Source: a virus. Taken from it: a DNA stretch of 64,000 nucleotides. Made by a program: the position numbers and the translations under genes. The stretch covers positions 1-64,000 of the IMG/VR virus record IMGVR_UViG_3300028392_000029; one strand, 5' to 3'. The notes beneath the pieces are model-generated. The model had not been told where the DNA came from. It ran no database searches and saw only the letters and a list, made by a program, of their open reading frames with translations. Below, in pieces: positions 1-6,050 of the stretch; position 1 is the first letter of the stretch, and each line of letters begins with the position of its first letter.

Positions 1-22
1 AAACAACACATAGGAGCGAAAC

Positions 23-373
23 ATGGGTTATTTTACAGATTGCGATTTCGACAGCACACACGAGATGCTGGACTGTATCAATGAAGTGATCGAGCGCAAC
101 ATCCGCAACAACTTCGTACAGCATTCCGCCTCGGACTTGGGACTAGACATTCGCTGTGGGCGAGTACTGGTTGATGCCGCAGACGAGATTATTGCTGTGC
201 CCAATCACAACATCCGGATGCTGGACTACTACGGTGGGTTCGAGTACATTACCGAAGGCGACGGGCGCCAGACAGTAGGCGACTACACTTTCTTTACCTG
301 TGTGAGCGATCGTGTACAGGATTGCTTCGACCACTTGAACGAAAAAGAGTCGGTTGACGAGTCTGAAGAATAA
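23..373 (+). CDS. small acidic early protein, unknown function
   Basis: Encodes 116 residues with no family I recognise. The ATG is preceded by the standard early leader RBS TAGGAGCGAAAC (11-22), which fixes the start; its promoter lies before the window. The C-terminus is strongly acidic (ends ESVDESEE). The codons for the VDE tail also carry the -35 hexamer of the next promoter, so the end of this gene is shaped by transcription of its neighbour. Cytoplasmic by composition, with no membrane segment. It belongs to the run of single-gene early cassettes, so a role in host takeover is plausible but only inferred. Confidence 0.8.
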   Translation: MGYFTDCDFDSTHEMLDCINEVIERNIRNNFVQHSASDLGLDIRCGRVLVDAADEIIAVPNHNIRMLDYYGGFEYITEGDGRQTVGDYTFFTCVSDRVQDCFDHLNEKESVDESEE

Positions 374-382
374 CTGTATAAT
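354..382 (+). promoter_or_regulatory. early sigma70 promoter P1
   Basis: TTGACG (354-359), 17 bp spacer, TATAAT (377-382), followed by the leader AATTAACACTTACACAAACA and RBS GGAGCGAA (405-412). The -35 lies inside the upstream coding region. It drives the 415-1511 operon. Confidence 0.9.
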
Positions 383-414
383 TAACACTTACACAAACAC
401 ACTAGGAGCGAAAA

Positions 415-909
415 ATGGGTACACGATCAATGATTGCAATCCAAAATCCCTACAACAAAACAGTTCGCGCAGTCTACTGCCACTGGGACGGGTACTTGGA
501 ACACAACGGCGCTATCTTGCACAAGCATTACAGCAACAGCCCTAAAGTCAACAATCTGATTGCACTAGGCGACTTGTCTAGCCTGCGTCAGGACATTGGT
601 GAGAAGCACGCCTTTAGCCAGTTTGAGATTGACGACCCAGTAGAGCGTGCCGCACACGAAAAGCTCACAGAGACCCAGTGTACATTTTACACACGCGACA
701 GAGGCGAAGACGCTCCGTTCAAAGTGTTCCCTACACTTGCTAAGGCAGCTGACTATTATGACGGTTGCGGTGTAGAATACTTGTATGTGTTCAAATACAA
801 GAAGAGCGACGACTATCAGTCGGGTGGGTGGCACTTTAAGAAGCCCGGCGGACGCTGGAAGAAACTTGCACCAGCTATCGCTCGACTCAAAGCAGAGGAG
901 TGCGCATAA
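415..909 (+). CDS. conserved phage early protein (MGTRS family), unknown function
   Basis: 164 residues. The opening MGTRSMIAI followed by CHWDGYLEHNG (about residues 22-32) is a pattern I know from uncharacterised proteins in many phages, where it marks a small cytoplasmic protein with no established activity. Start set by GGAGCGAAAA just upstream. It is the first gene of a five-gene operon (415-1511) driven by P1; its stop overlaps the next ATG (TAATG), so translation is probably coupled. No catalytic motif can be assigned. Confidence 0.85.
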   Translation: MGTRSMIAIQNPYNKTVRAVYCHWDGYLEHNGAILHKHYSNSPKVNNLIALGDLSSLRQDIGEKHAFSQFEIDDPVERAAHEKLTETQCTFYTRDRGEDAPFKVFPTLAKAADYYDGCGVEYLYVFKYKKSDDYQSGGWHFKKPGGRWKKLAPAIARLKAEECA

Positions 910-1124
910 TGACAGGGTACCAATCAAAGAAGGCTATGGCCTATGACAAGTTGGCCAGAGGGGACTTGCATGACGAAGTCCTCAATCAAATCGCAGAGGA
1001 TTTGCAGGGTGGTGACTTGACAGCCATTGAAGAGCTGTTGAAGTTTGTCCCCCGTGAAAACTTACTAGCCTATCTATCAGAGAACACAGTAATTGACATC
1101 AACAACACCGGAGGTAAATGGTAA
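909..1124 (+). CDS. small early protein, unknown
   Basis: 71 residues (starts MTGYQSKKAM). I chose ATG 909 rather than the upstream GTG at 900 because AGAGGAG (894-900) is well placed for 909 and the start overlaps the preceding stop as TAATG. Central residues are Glu/Asp/Leu-rich and probably helical. No recognised domain. Second gene of the P1 operon; its stop overlaps the next gene in the same TAATG manner. Confidence 0.7.
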   Translation: MTGYQSKKAMAYDKLARGDLHDEVLNQIAEDLQGGDLTAIEELLKFVPRENLLAYLSENTVIDINNTGGKW

Positions 1125-1339
1125 TGAAGAAAGTTATCGTACGCACAGAGCTGATGCAGGAACTTGAAGTGCCGGACTCATGGGAACGCGAAGATGTATT
1201 TGATTTCCTAGCCGAGTACCAATCGTTCCGTACAGCGTTCCAGGGTGTGAGCAACGAAGATCAAACAGCCCGAATCATTGACTTGGGTGTGGTAATTGAA
1301 ACAGTAGAACAACTAGGTGAGGAGTGTTTTGATGAGTAA
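1124..1339 (+). CDS. small early protein, unknown
   Basis: 71 residues from MKKVIVRTEL. ATG 1124 is preferred over ATG 1118 because GGAGG (1110-1114) is at normal distance only from 1124, and it makes a TAATG overlap with the gene before. Predicted alpha/beta with an acidic C-terminus (GEECFDE). No family recognised. Third gene of the P1 operon, overlapping the next gene by 8 nt. Confidence 0.7.
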   Translation: MKKVIVRTELMQELEVPDSWEREDVFDFLAEYQSFRTAFQGVSNEDQTARIIDLGVVIETVEQLGEECFDE

Positions 1340-1511
1340 GATGGCAGAACTGGCATATGATATCGAGCAACTGTATATCGAAGGGTACAGCCCTAAGGCA
1401 ATCGCAGTCCAGCTGGAGTGTCCATTGAGTGTAGTCTACGATTGGCTAGAAGCAACCAATGTGGCAGAAGCGCCACAGGATGAAGAGTACAGCCCCTACA
1501 ACGGCGCTTGA
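1332..1511 (+). CDS. small helix-turn-helix protein
   Basis: 59 residues from ATG 1332 (RBS GAGGAG at 1319-1324). Residues about 8-38 read as a compact helix-turn-helix of the resolvase/homeodomain-like type: IEQLYIEGYSPKAIAVQL followed by a recognition-helix-like SVVYDWLEA. This suggests binding to DNA or a regulatory role, perhaps on the repeated early promoters, but the target is not visible. Last gene of the P1 operon; its final codon overlaps the -35 of promoter P2. Confidence 0.65.
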   Translation: MSKMAELAYDIEQLYIEGYSPKAIAVQLECPLSVVYDWLEATNVAEAPQDEEYSPYNGA

Positions 1512-1536
1512 CACTTTGGGCTTTTGATTGTATAAT
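1508..1536 (+). promoter_or_regulatory. early sigma70 promoter P2
   Basis: TTGACA (1508-1513), 17 bp spacer, TATAAT (1531-1536). The -35 overlaps the stop codon of the HTH gene. RBS AGGAGCAC follows at 1551. Confidence 0.92.
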
Positions 1537-1558
1537 ACATTTATACAGACAGGAGCAC

Positions 1559-1759
1559 ATGATGATCACAGTAGCAAAGATGACAGACGGTAGGATGGTC
1601 GAAGTCGTTCGGACTGCAGAGACTGTGGGCTTCAGCCCTGACAAAGGTTGGGTGATGGTGTGCTTCGACTTTGAAAAGGTTGATCGCAAGCGTGAGCACT
1701 TCAAGTGGGTGCCGGCCACTACCCGATTTGATTGGGTTAGGGCATACGCTTTTGGTTGA
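1559..1759 (+). CDS. small early protein, unknown
   Basis: 66 residues starting MMITVAKM; either of two adjacent ATGs (1559, 1562) could be used behind AGGAGCAC. Probably a small beta-rich fold (alternating hydrophobics in ITVAKMTDGRMVEVV) with an aromatic C-terminus (FDWVRAYAFG). Nothing in it identifies a function. Monocistronic between promoters P2 and P3. Confidence 0.7.
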   Translation: MMITVAKMTDGRMVEVVRTAETVGFSPDKGWVMVCFDFEKVDRKREHFKWVPATTRFDWVRAYAFG

Positions 1760-1784
1760 CAGGGTGTGCTTTTGGTTGTATAAT
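1756..1784 (+). promoter_or_regulatory. early sigma70 promoter P3
   Basis: TTGACA (1756-1761), 17 bp spacer, TATAAT (1779-1784). The -35 overlaps the end of the upstream gene. The leader is nearly the same as that of P2 (ATACAGACAGGAGCAC). Confidence 0.92.
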
Positions 1785-1809
1785 AAACACATACAGACAG
1801 GAGCACACC

Positions 1810-1950
1810 ATGAAGATTACAATCAAAGTACCAAAGAAGCACAGAGAACACATCATCCTGTTCTGTGCAGGCACACCCTTCAAGCAGAAGGTTGTTCAAA
1901 GTAAAGTTAAATATAAACGTCAACCTAAACACAAAGGCAAATATGATTGA
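1810..1950 (+). CDS. very small basic early protein
   Basis: 46 residues, strongly basic (KVPKKHREH near the start; C-terminus KVKYKRQPKHKGKYD), which suggests nucleic-acid or RNA-polymerase binding, though this is only inference from charge. Start set by AGGAGCACACC before ATG 1810. First gene of a pair; its TGA overlaps the following ATG. Confidence 0.65.
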   Translation: MKITIKVPKKHREHIILFCAGTPFKQKVVQSKVKYKRQPKHKGKYD

Positions 1951-2185
1951 TATCGAACTGCACGGACTGAATGCACGGCAACATGTCATCGCCGACATAT
2001 TGTGGGCCTACGAAGATGGCAAGGATGCTGACCGCTTCATCCGCGGCTTGCCCACTGCAGAGCTTCGCAACGAAGCACAGGGAATTAAAGATCTCATGCT
2101 GATGGCCGCTGTGGAACAAGCCTACGATGGAATCAGTGATAACCCTGAAGCCAACAAGGTCATTGACAGGATCCGGAATCGATAG
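1943..2185 (+). CDS. conserved early protein, unknown
   Basis: 80 residues from ATG 1943 (MIDIELHGLNARQHVIADIL). Mostly helical. The opening HGLNARQHVIADILW is a pattern I associate with short uncharacterised proteins of T4-like aquatic phages. Translationally coupled to the preceding basic peptide by an 8-nt overlap. Its last codons carry the -35 of P4. No enzymatic motif. Confidence 0.7.
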   Translation: MIDIELHGLNARQHVIADILWAYEDGKDADRFIRGLPTAELRNEAQGIKDLMLMAAVEQAYDGISDNPEANKVIDRIRNR

Positions 2186-2191
2186 TATAAT
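2163..2191 (+). promoter_or_regulatory. early sigma70 promoter P4
   Basis: TTGACA (2163-2168) inside the upstream coding region, 17 bp spacer, TATAAT (2186-2191); RBS GGAGCGAA at 2211-2218. Confidence 0.92.
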
Positions 2192-2222
2192 TACTACTTA
2201 AACAACAAAAGGAGCGAACCTT

Positions 2223-2489
2223 ATGAACATTAGCACAATCGAAGCCTATGTAGAGCAGAAGAACAAATGGCGTTCTATCTTCAACCAAAAGCCACTGAGC
2301 CTGTTGAACGCACAGGATCGCCAGGCCATTGCCAACTCAATTGATAGCGAACTTAGCCCAGAGAACCTTACCTGCGATGGTGAACTGCGTGGCGCACAAG
2401 TGCGTGACAAGTTCCGTTATCTTACACGAGCCGCTGAGGAATTGCTCAGCATCGATCCTTCAGTAACCTTTTACGAAATGGGAGTCTAA
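2223..2489 (+). CDS. conserved phage early protein, unknown
   Basis: 88 residues. Contains SPENLTCDGELRGAQVRDKF (about residues 44-63), a pattern widely repeated in uncharacterised phage proteins. Predicted mostly helical. Start fixed by GGAGCGAACCTT. First gene of a four-gene unit (2223-3342); the stop is one base before the next ATG, and the GGAG inside its last codons (ATGGGAGTCTAAG) serves as RBS of that gene. Confidence 0.75.
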   Translation: MNISTIEAYVEQKNKWRSIFNQKPLSLLNAQDRQAIANSIDSELSPENLTCDGELRGAQVRDKFRYLTRAAEELLSIDPSVTFYEMGV

Positions 2490-2490
2490 G

Positions 2491-2634
2491 ATGAAAGTCA
2501 TCTTCAATAGCCTGTTAGCAGGTTGGTTCATTGTGCGTGGTAGCCATCAAACGCCCATCTCGGGTCGCTTTGACAGCAAAGAGGCCGCTTTGGCACACCT
2601 TCGTAAACGCAATCCTTTACACACTGGAGTCTAA
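2491..2634 (+). CDS. 47-residue early protein
   Basis: ATG 2491, RBS GGAG at 2481-2484, ends TAA 2632-2634. The peptide begins MKVIFNSLLAGWFIVRG and ends KRNPLHTGV; the middle (FDSKEAALAHLRKR) looks helical. Function unknown. Its end (ACTGGAGTCTAATATG) repeats the same RBS-in-stop arrangement as its predecessor. This supports it being translated in the operon despite its size. Confidence 0.65.
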   Translation: MKVIFNSLLAGWFIVRGSHQTPISGRFDSKEAALAHLRKRNPLHTGV

Positions 2635-2635
2635 T

Positions 2636-3220
2636 ATGCCTAATTGGTGCAACAACTATCTAGAACTAGAACACGAAGATCCTGCTATGATTGAGCGGGC
2701 CAAGAAGGCCTTTGCTGATGGCAGACTCCTAGCAGAGTTCGTGCCCGTGCCAGCAGATCTGCATGTGGTTGCAGGACGGGTTGGTAATGATGAGGATCCA
2801 GAACAGATCAAACTGGAAGAAGATACAGCCCGCAACATTGCCACACACGGCTATGCCACATGGTATGACTACTGCGTCAATGAGTGGGGCACCAAGTGGG
2901 ATGTGGGTGGTGAAGGTGATCAAGCCAGCCAGGATAGTCCTACTGACCTCTGTATGAACTTTGATTCAGCCTGGGCACCACCCATAGCCGCAATGGAGAA
3001 GTTCCAGGACTTGGGCTTCAAGGTCAAGTTGGTGTATTGGGAATCAGGCATGTGCTTCTGTGGTCTCTTTGATGAGAACGGTGATGACTACTTCGACTAC
3101 ACCGATATGAGTGCGGCTGAAGTGGCTGAGCATATCAATCCTGAGATCGACGAGTGCATGTGCATCGTTGAGAACTTGGAAACATGGGAAGAAGACAACC
3201 GTGAAGAGGAGGCCGAATAA
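2636..3220 (+). CDS. Api92/YubB-like ferredoxin-fold protein
   Basis: 194 residues from ATG 2636. The N-terminus MPNWCNNYLELEHED is the hallmark of the Api92-like/YubB family (DUF1281-type ferredoxin-like domain), found in phages and plasmids without a known biochemical role. The central block has NEWGTKWDVGG and SAWAPPIAAMEKF, and a second half has VYWESGMCFCGLF; all fit that family. The C-terminus is very acidic (EEDNREEEAE). No metal-binding CxxC pair that would make it a true ferredoxin. Coupled to the next gene by TAATG. Confidence 0.85.
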   Translation: MPNWCNNYLELEHEDPAMIERAKKAFADGRLLAEFVPVPADLHVVAGRVGNDEDPEQIKLEEDTARNIATHGYATWYDYCVNEWGTKWDVGGEGDQASQDSPTDLCMNFDSAWAPPIAAMEKFQDLGFKVKLVYWESGMCFCGLFDENGDDYFDYTDMSAAEVAEHINPEIDECMCIVENLETWEEDNREEEAE

Positions 3221-3342
3221 TGGACTTTTGGACATGGCTTGCTTCCTGCCCAGTGAAGTATGAAGTTGATAGCCTACAGGGCTTTGACGGAGTCAGCGTG
3301 GCATTCTACCCACCCTCTGAAGAAGAGGACGAAGAAGAGTAA
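3220..3342 (+). CDS. 40-residue acidic-tailed protein
   Basis: ATG 3220 overlaps the preceding stop (TAATG), with GAAGAGG just upstream as RBS; ends TAA 3340-3342. Starts MDFWTWLASCPVKYEV and ends with an acidic run (SEEEDEEE). Function unknown; support is the coupled start and clean junction with promoter P5 three bases after its stop. Confidence 0.55.
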   Translation: MDFWTWLASCPVKYEVDSLQGFDGVSVAFYPPSEEEDEEE

Positions 3343-3345
3343 TGG

Positions 3346-3374
3346 TTGACTGCCTACCAAAAAGGCAGTATACT
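3346..3374 (+). promoter_or_regulatory. early sigma70 promoter P5
   Basis: TTGACT (3346-3351), 17 bp spacer, TATACT (3369-3374). The leader TTAACACTTAACAACAACA precedes AAGGTACAGCAATG, so this cassette lacks the GGAGCGA box. Confidence 0.85.
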
Positions 3375-3402
3375 TAACACTTAACAACAACAAGGTACAG
3401 CA

Positions 3403-3534
3403 ATGAAAACCACCCGAGAACTTAACACAGCGCATGAGGCCAAACAGGCCGATCGATTGCGTCCCCAGAAACCAGTCTACGACTTTGCGCCCCTGGAAGC
3501 AGTAATGAGGCAATGGATCAAGGCACATGAGTAA
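3403..3534 (+). CDS. 43-residue early protein
   Basis: ATG 3403 follows promoter P5 and a modest RBS (AAGG at 3392-3395); ends TAA 3532-3534. Starts MKTTRELNTAHEAKQADRLR and ends AVMRQWIKAHE. Charged and helical, function unknown. Overlaps the next gene by 8 nt (ATGAGTAA), which supports coupled translation. Confidence 0.55.
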   Translation: MKTTRELNTAHEAKQADRLRPQKPVYDFAPLEAVMRQWIKAHE

Positions 3535-3793
3535 GCTGAACTTATTCGGTAGGCCCTGGGTAGTATTCAATCCAGCAAACAAGGCACACCGACTCCATTA
3601 CCATAACTTCGTTATTACAGGTAGTTGGGGGCAGTGTCCATTTAGGTTTGTTGTAGATGAAGATCATGGTGATTTGGTAACAATGATCCAACGAACTCTT
3701 ATCCATTATTACACTGATAAAGAGTTCGGTACTGTGGTAAAAAAGCCACAAGAAACGGTTCGCCAAAAGCGGAAGAAAACGGTTGACAACTAA
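3527..3793 (+). CDS. small early protein, unknown
   Basis: 88 residues, start ATG 3527 (MSKLNLFGRPWVVFNP). Contains a His/aromatic-rich central part (HRLHYHNFVITGSWG) and a lysine-rich C-terminal tail (RQKRKKTVDN). The last codons supply the -35 of P6. No recognised family. Second gene of the P5 unit. Confidence 0.7.
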   Translation: MSKLNLFGRPWVVFNPANKAHRLHYHNFVITGSWGQCPFRFVVDEDHGDLVTMIQRTLIHYYTDKEFGTVVKKPQETVRQKRKKTVDN

Positions 3794-3811
3794 CCGAAAT
3801 AGTTGTATAAT
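3783..3811 (+). promoter_or_regulatory. early sigma70 promoter P6
   Basis: TTGACA (3783-3788), 17 bp spacer, TATAAT (3806-3811). The base after the -10 core starts an inverted repeat TATGAAC...GTTCATA (3811-3817/3829-3835), a possible operator unique to this promoter. Confidence 0.9.
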
Positions 3812-3866
3812 ATGAACATGGACAAGAAGTTCATATTTTTTAACACACACAGAAGAGGTATTTAAA

Positions 3867-4232
3867 ATGGCTACAGATAAATTGTTTACAGTGGTTGGCG
3901 TTTCTAAACTTGCAGGCGAGTACAAAGTTCGCTTTGCCAATGATACCATGCGTGTCAAGGTGCTCGAGAAGCACGGTCACGAAGACACACGTTTGGTCCA
4001 GTTGGACTCAGCGATGACCAAGTATGATGCGGTCAAGACCATTGCTACATGGCCTGAGTTTGCTGATGCCAGTGCGCAGTCAGCTATTGCAGAGTACTTG
4101 GATGAAAAGGCTCCTAAGACAGCCGCTCCTAAGGCTAAGACTCCAGCAGTTAAAGAGTTGGCAAAAGCCCTTAAGACTAAGGCACCTGCAAAGACAGCTA
4201 AGGTGCTTGAGGACGAAGACGCTCCTTTCTAA
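3867..4232 (+). CDS. DNA-transaction-associated small protein with SSB-like acidic tip
   Basis: 121 residues: a compact N-terminal domain (about 1-75), a Lys/Ala/Pro-rich linker (about 80-113), and an acidic tip ending EDEDAPF. That order (globular domain, flexible linker, acidic end closing with Phe) copies the layout of bacterial SSB C-termini (DDDIPF), which recruit replication partners. The N-terminal part (KLFTVVGVS...) resembles short uncharacterised T4-like phage proteins and is not a recognisable OB fold. A role in recruiting or competing for SSB-binding partners is inference. RBS GAAGAGG upstream; own promoter P6. Confidence 0.75.
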   Translation: MATDKLFTVVGVSKLAGEYKVRFANDTMRVKVLEKHGHEDTRLVQLDSAMTKYDAVKTIATWPEFADASAQSAIAEYLDEKAPKTAAPKAKTPAVKELAKALKTKAPAKTAKVLEDEDAPF

Positions 4233-4246
4233 TCAATGGTACCACA

Positions 4247-4435
4247 ATGAGCTTTATCCAGTTTGAAGTCTGGGCTACATTCGACGGACATGAACAGTTC
4301 GTCGAGTGTTTTCCAACCCTAAAAGAAGCAGAAGGGTTTGTAGAAGATGAGAGAGAGTTCTGGGATGAACTTTGGATCGTCAAGGATGAAGATGATTTGG
4401 AACCAGTAGAGATTAAACGAGTTCAGGGCCTATAG
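4247..4435 (+). CDS. small acidic protein overlapping a tRNA gene
   Basis: 62 residues (MSFIQFEVWATFDGHEQF...), acidic and alpha/beta-like, unknown. No good Shine-Dalgarno; probably read through from the gene 14 nt upstream. The last codons and the TAG stop (4433-4435) lie inside the tRNA: tRNA positions 1-10 encode the end of the protein. Expression of the two products from one transcript is therefore mutually exclusive once the tRNA is processed. Confidence 0.65.
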   Translation: MSFIQFEVWATFDGHEQFVECFPTLKEAEGFVEDEREFWDELWIVKDEDDLEPVEIKRVQGL

Positions 4436-4502
4436 CTCAGTTGGTTAGAGCAGAGGACTCATAATCCTTTGGTCCCTGGTTCGAGTCCAGGTGGGCCCAC
4501 CA
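4426..4502 (+). tRNA. tRNA with CAT anticodon (probably Ile2, else Met)
   Basis: A complete 77-nt cloverleaf. Acceptor GGGCCTA pairs with TGGGCCC; D arm GCTC/GAGC; anticodon stem GAGGA/TCCTT with loop CTCATAA (anticodon CAT); T arm with GGTTCGAGTCC. The terminal CCA is encoded (4500-4502). The body, especially CTCATAATCC followed by TTTGGTC, resembles tRNA-Ile2 (CAU modified to lysidine, reading AUA) more than elongator Met, but identity is not certain by eye. Phage tRNA-Ile2 would help read AUA codons, which are common in the late genes here. Confidence 0.95.
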
Positions 4503-4508
4503 CACTAG

Positions 4509-4536
4509 AAAGGTGTTGTAGAAATACAACACCTTT
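4509..4536 (+). terminator. 12-bp hairpin terminator behind the tRNA
   Basis: AAAGGTGTTGTA, GAAA tetraloop, TACAACACCTTT: a perfect 12-bp stem 7 nt after the tRNA CCA end. The following tract (CGTCTT) is only weakly U-rich, so it may act as terminator and/or as a processing barrier for the tRNA 3' end. Confidence 0.75.
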
Positions 4537-4540
4537 CGTC

Positions 4541-4569
4541 TTGACATCTTTACCAAAAGGCAGTATAAT
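4541..4569 (+). promoter_or_regulatory. early sigma70 promoter P7
   Basis: TTGACA (4541-4546), 17 bp spacer, TATAAT (4564-4569); leader TAACACATACACACAGCA then AAGGAGACAG as RBS. Confidence 0.93.
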
Positions 4570-4597
4570 TAACACATACACACAGCAAGGAGACAGT

Positions 4598-4816
4598 ATG
4601 ATGAAATTTGATGCGATATTTGATCGCAAGCATGGTAGCCTCTATGACAGAGGTGCCGCAGACAGTTACTATGGTCGCCCACGCGATCCCCATTGGTACC
4701 CTGAAGGTACTTACCGTGGCGAGCGTATCCAAGCCACCGACGAGCTAGACATCCGTGAGTACATGGAAGGCTATGACTACAATGAGCGGTATGGCGACAA
4801 AAAGAGTTGGGATTAA
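4598..4816 (+). CDS. conserved phage early protein, unknown
   Basis: 72 residues from the double ATG at 4598/4601. Core motif DRGAADSYYGRPRDPH (about residues 18-33) and the C-terminal YNERYGDKKSWD are a combination I know from many phage hypothetical proteins. Rich in Tyr, Asp and Arg; soluble. RBS AAGGAGACAG. Monocistronic between P7 and P8. Function not known for the family. Confidence 0.85.
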   Translation: MMKFDAIFDRKHGSLYDRGAADSYYGRPRDPHWYPEGTYRGERIQATDELDIREYMEGYDYNERYGDKKSWD

Positions 4817-4819
4817 CGG

Positions 4820-4848
4820 TTGACAGATTAGTCCAAAAGTCGTATAAT
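4820..4848 (+). promoter_or_regulatory. early sigma70 promoter P8
   Basis: TTGACA (4820-4825), 17 bp spacer, TATAAT (4843-4848); RBS CGGAGCACAC follows. Confidence 0.93.
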
Positions 4849-4881
4849 TAGCACATGAACACAAACAACACGGAGCACACA

Positions 4882-5340
4882 ATGGATTACGAAAACATAG
4901 TAGACACACAAAAGGGCATGGCACAGATGGTGGGCAAGACTTTTGTGCAGGTCACTGGCTCCGTTGGTGGCGGTGAGATGATGTTCGTAACCGCACAGGG
5001 TGAACGTTTCATGTTTGCTCACCAGCAAGATTGTTGCGAGTCAGTGGACATCAACGACATTGTGGGTGACCTCCAGGACCTAGTTGGCACTCCTTTGTTG
5101 GTGGCTGAAGAAGTCCGGGGTGCTACTGAGCCAGACGAAGAGCACTACGAATCCTACTCCTATACCTTCTACAAGTTCGCTACCCGCAAGGGATATGTGG
5201 ATGTGCGTTGGTTGGGTGAGAGCAACGGCTACTACTCAGAAGGTGTGGACCTGTTCGTAGAGGGTGTGTCAGGAGCACAAGAAGCCACTGGCACCACCAA
5301 CCTGGGCGAACTGCTTCGTATGCGGTTGACTGGCGACTGA
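4882..5340 (+). CDS. DUF7448-like conserved protein
   Basis: 152 residues from ATG 4882 (RBS CGGAGCAC; the upstream in-frame ATG at 4855 lies in the leader and is rejected). The block FAHQQDCCESVDINDIVGDL (about residues 49-68), then TFYKFATRKGYVDVRW and SNGYYSEGVDL, match a domain of unknown function widespread in phages and bacteria (DUF7448 type). The Asp-Cys-Cys-Glu cluster could bind a metal but no role is established. Its C-terminal LTGD codons carry the -35 of P9. Confidence 0.85.
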   Translation: MDYENIVDTQKGMAQMVGKTFVQVTGSVGGGEMMFVTAQGERFMFAHQQDCCESVDINDIVGDLQDLVGTPLLVAEEVRGATEPDEEHYESYSYTFYKFATRKGYVDVRWLGESNGYYSEGVDLFVEGVSGAQEATGTTNLGELLRMRLTGD

Positions 5341-5354
5341 TTTGGCAGTATAAT
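5326..5354 (+). promoter_or_regulatory. early sigma70 promoter P9
   Basis: TTGACT (5326-5331) inside the upstream gene, 17 bp spacer, TATAAT (5349-5354); RBS GGAGCGAA at 5374-5381. Confidence 0.9.
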
Positions 5355-5383
5355 TAACACACTAACACAGCAAGGAGCGAACC

Positions 5384-5578
5384 ATGCAAGTACACTTTAT
5401 CAACTCAGGTCTAGGCACTGATAGCGGCTTCAAAGAAGTCGACGTGCAGAGCTTCAAAATGGACCATGACGATGCACCCTACGCCATCGTCAGTAACCCA
5501 TTCTTTCCTGGTGATAGCCTACGTGCTGAGTACAACTACTTCAACGGATGCCTGCAATGGGTGGTTGACTTGGATTGA
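5384..5578 (+). CDS. small early protein, unknown
   Basis: 64 residues, starts MQVHFINSGLGTDSGFKEVD and ends QWVVDLD; beta-rich and acidic. Start set by GGAGCGAACC. The VVDL codons at the C-terminus contain the -35 of P10. No family recognised; a single-gene cassette. Confidence 0.75.
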   Translation: MQVHFINSGLGTDSGFKEVDVQSFKMDHDDAPYAIVSNPFFPGDSLRAEYNYFNGCLQWVVDLD

Positions 5579-5593
5579 TTTTGGCAGTATAAT
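5565..5593 (+). promoter_or_regulatory. early sigma70 promoter P10
   Basis: TTGACT (5565-5570), 17 bp spacer, TATAAT (5588-5593); RBS GGAGCG at 5615. Confidence 0.9.
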
Positions 5594-5624
5594 TACTACA
5601 TACAGACACACAAAGGAGCGCAAC

Positions 5625-6008
5625 ATGGAATCATTCAAAAGCTGGGAAGAGATGAGCACTTTGGAACAGTATGCCTGCCAATACTGGGATATGTATAAGG
5701 ATGCCTACGGCGTTCGCCCACGCGGTATCGACACTACTGACTGGACAGAAGCCCAGTTTGAAGCTGAGTTCGTTCAGTTGGGCAAGACCATTGATGCCAA
5801 CTACAAAGAGCAGTTGGAGTCTGAGGCTAAGGCTATCCAGCGTTTCGAAGCACAGGTTGAGAGCTTTATCCAGTCGGGTGCTAAGACACGCGAAACAGCT
5901 ATCCGTTGGTTCCATGAGGCAGAGGGTAGCAATGGGGATGACGAGTACCTGTGCTACTTGTTGGGCTTGCCCTACCGCTATTTTGTGGTTGACGCGGTTG
6001 CAGTTTGA
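5625..6008 (+). CDS. conserved phage early protein, unknown
   Basis: 127 residues from ATG 5625. The segment YACQYWDMYKDAYGVRPRGI (about residues 15-34) is a recurrent pattern in uncharacterised phage proteins. The rest is helical (QLESEAKAIQRFEAQVESFI) and ends in a hydrophobic tail (YRYFVVDAVAV). RBS GGAGCGCAAC. The C-terminal VVDA codons hold the -35 of P11. No activity known. Confidence 0.85.
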   Translation: MESFKSWEEMSTLEQYACQYWDMYKDAYGVRPRGIDTTDWTEAQFEAEFVQLGKTIDANYKEQLESEAKAIQRFEAQVESFIQSGAKTRETAIRWFHEAEGSNGDDEYLCYLLGLPYRYFVVDAVAV

Positions 6009-6017
6009 CAGTATAAT
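5989..6017 (+). promoter_or_regulatory. early sigma70 promoter P11
   Basis: TTGACG (5989-5994) inside the upstream gene, 17 bp spacer, TATAAT (6012-6017). A second TTGACA at 6005-6010 is too close to the -10 to act. RBS GGAGCGAA at 6039-6046. Confidence 0.88.
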
Positions 6018-6050
6018 ATACACATACACAGCAACTAAGGAGCGAAACTT

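Noticed and set aside
1393-1998. A 201-codon minus-strand open frame across three early genes
   Set aside because: It lies antisense to well-supported plus-strand cassettes with promoters and RBSs, and has no RBS of its own or recognisable protein pattern.
3812-3865. 17-codon leader peptide after promoter P6
   Set aside because: It lacks an RBS and begins inside the promoter/operator palindrome; the expected transcript start is about at its third codon.
6005-6010. Perfect TTGACA near promoter P11
   Set aside because: It abuts the -10 with one base between, so it cannot serve as -35; the TTGACG at 5989 has the proper 17-bp spacing.
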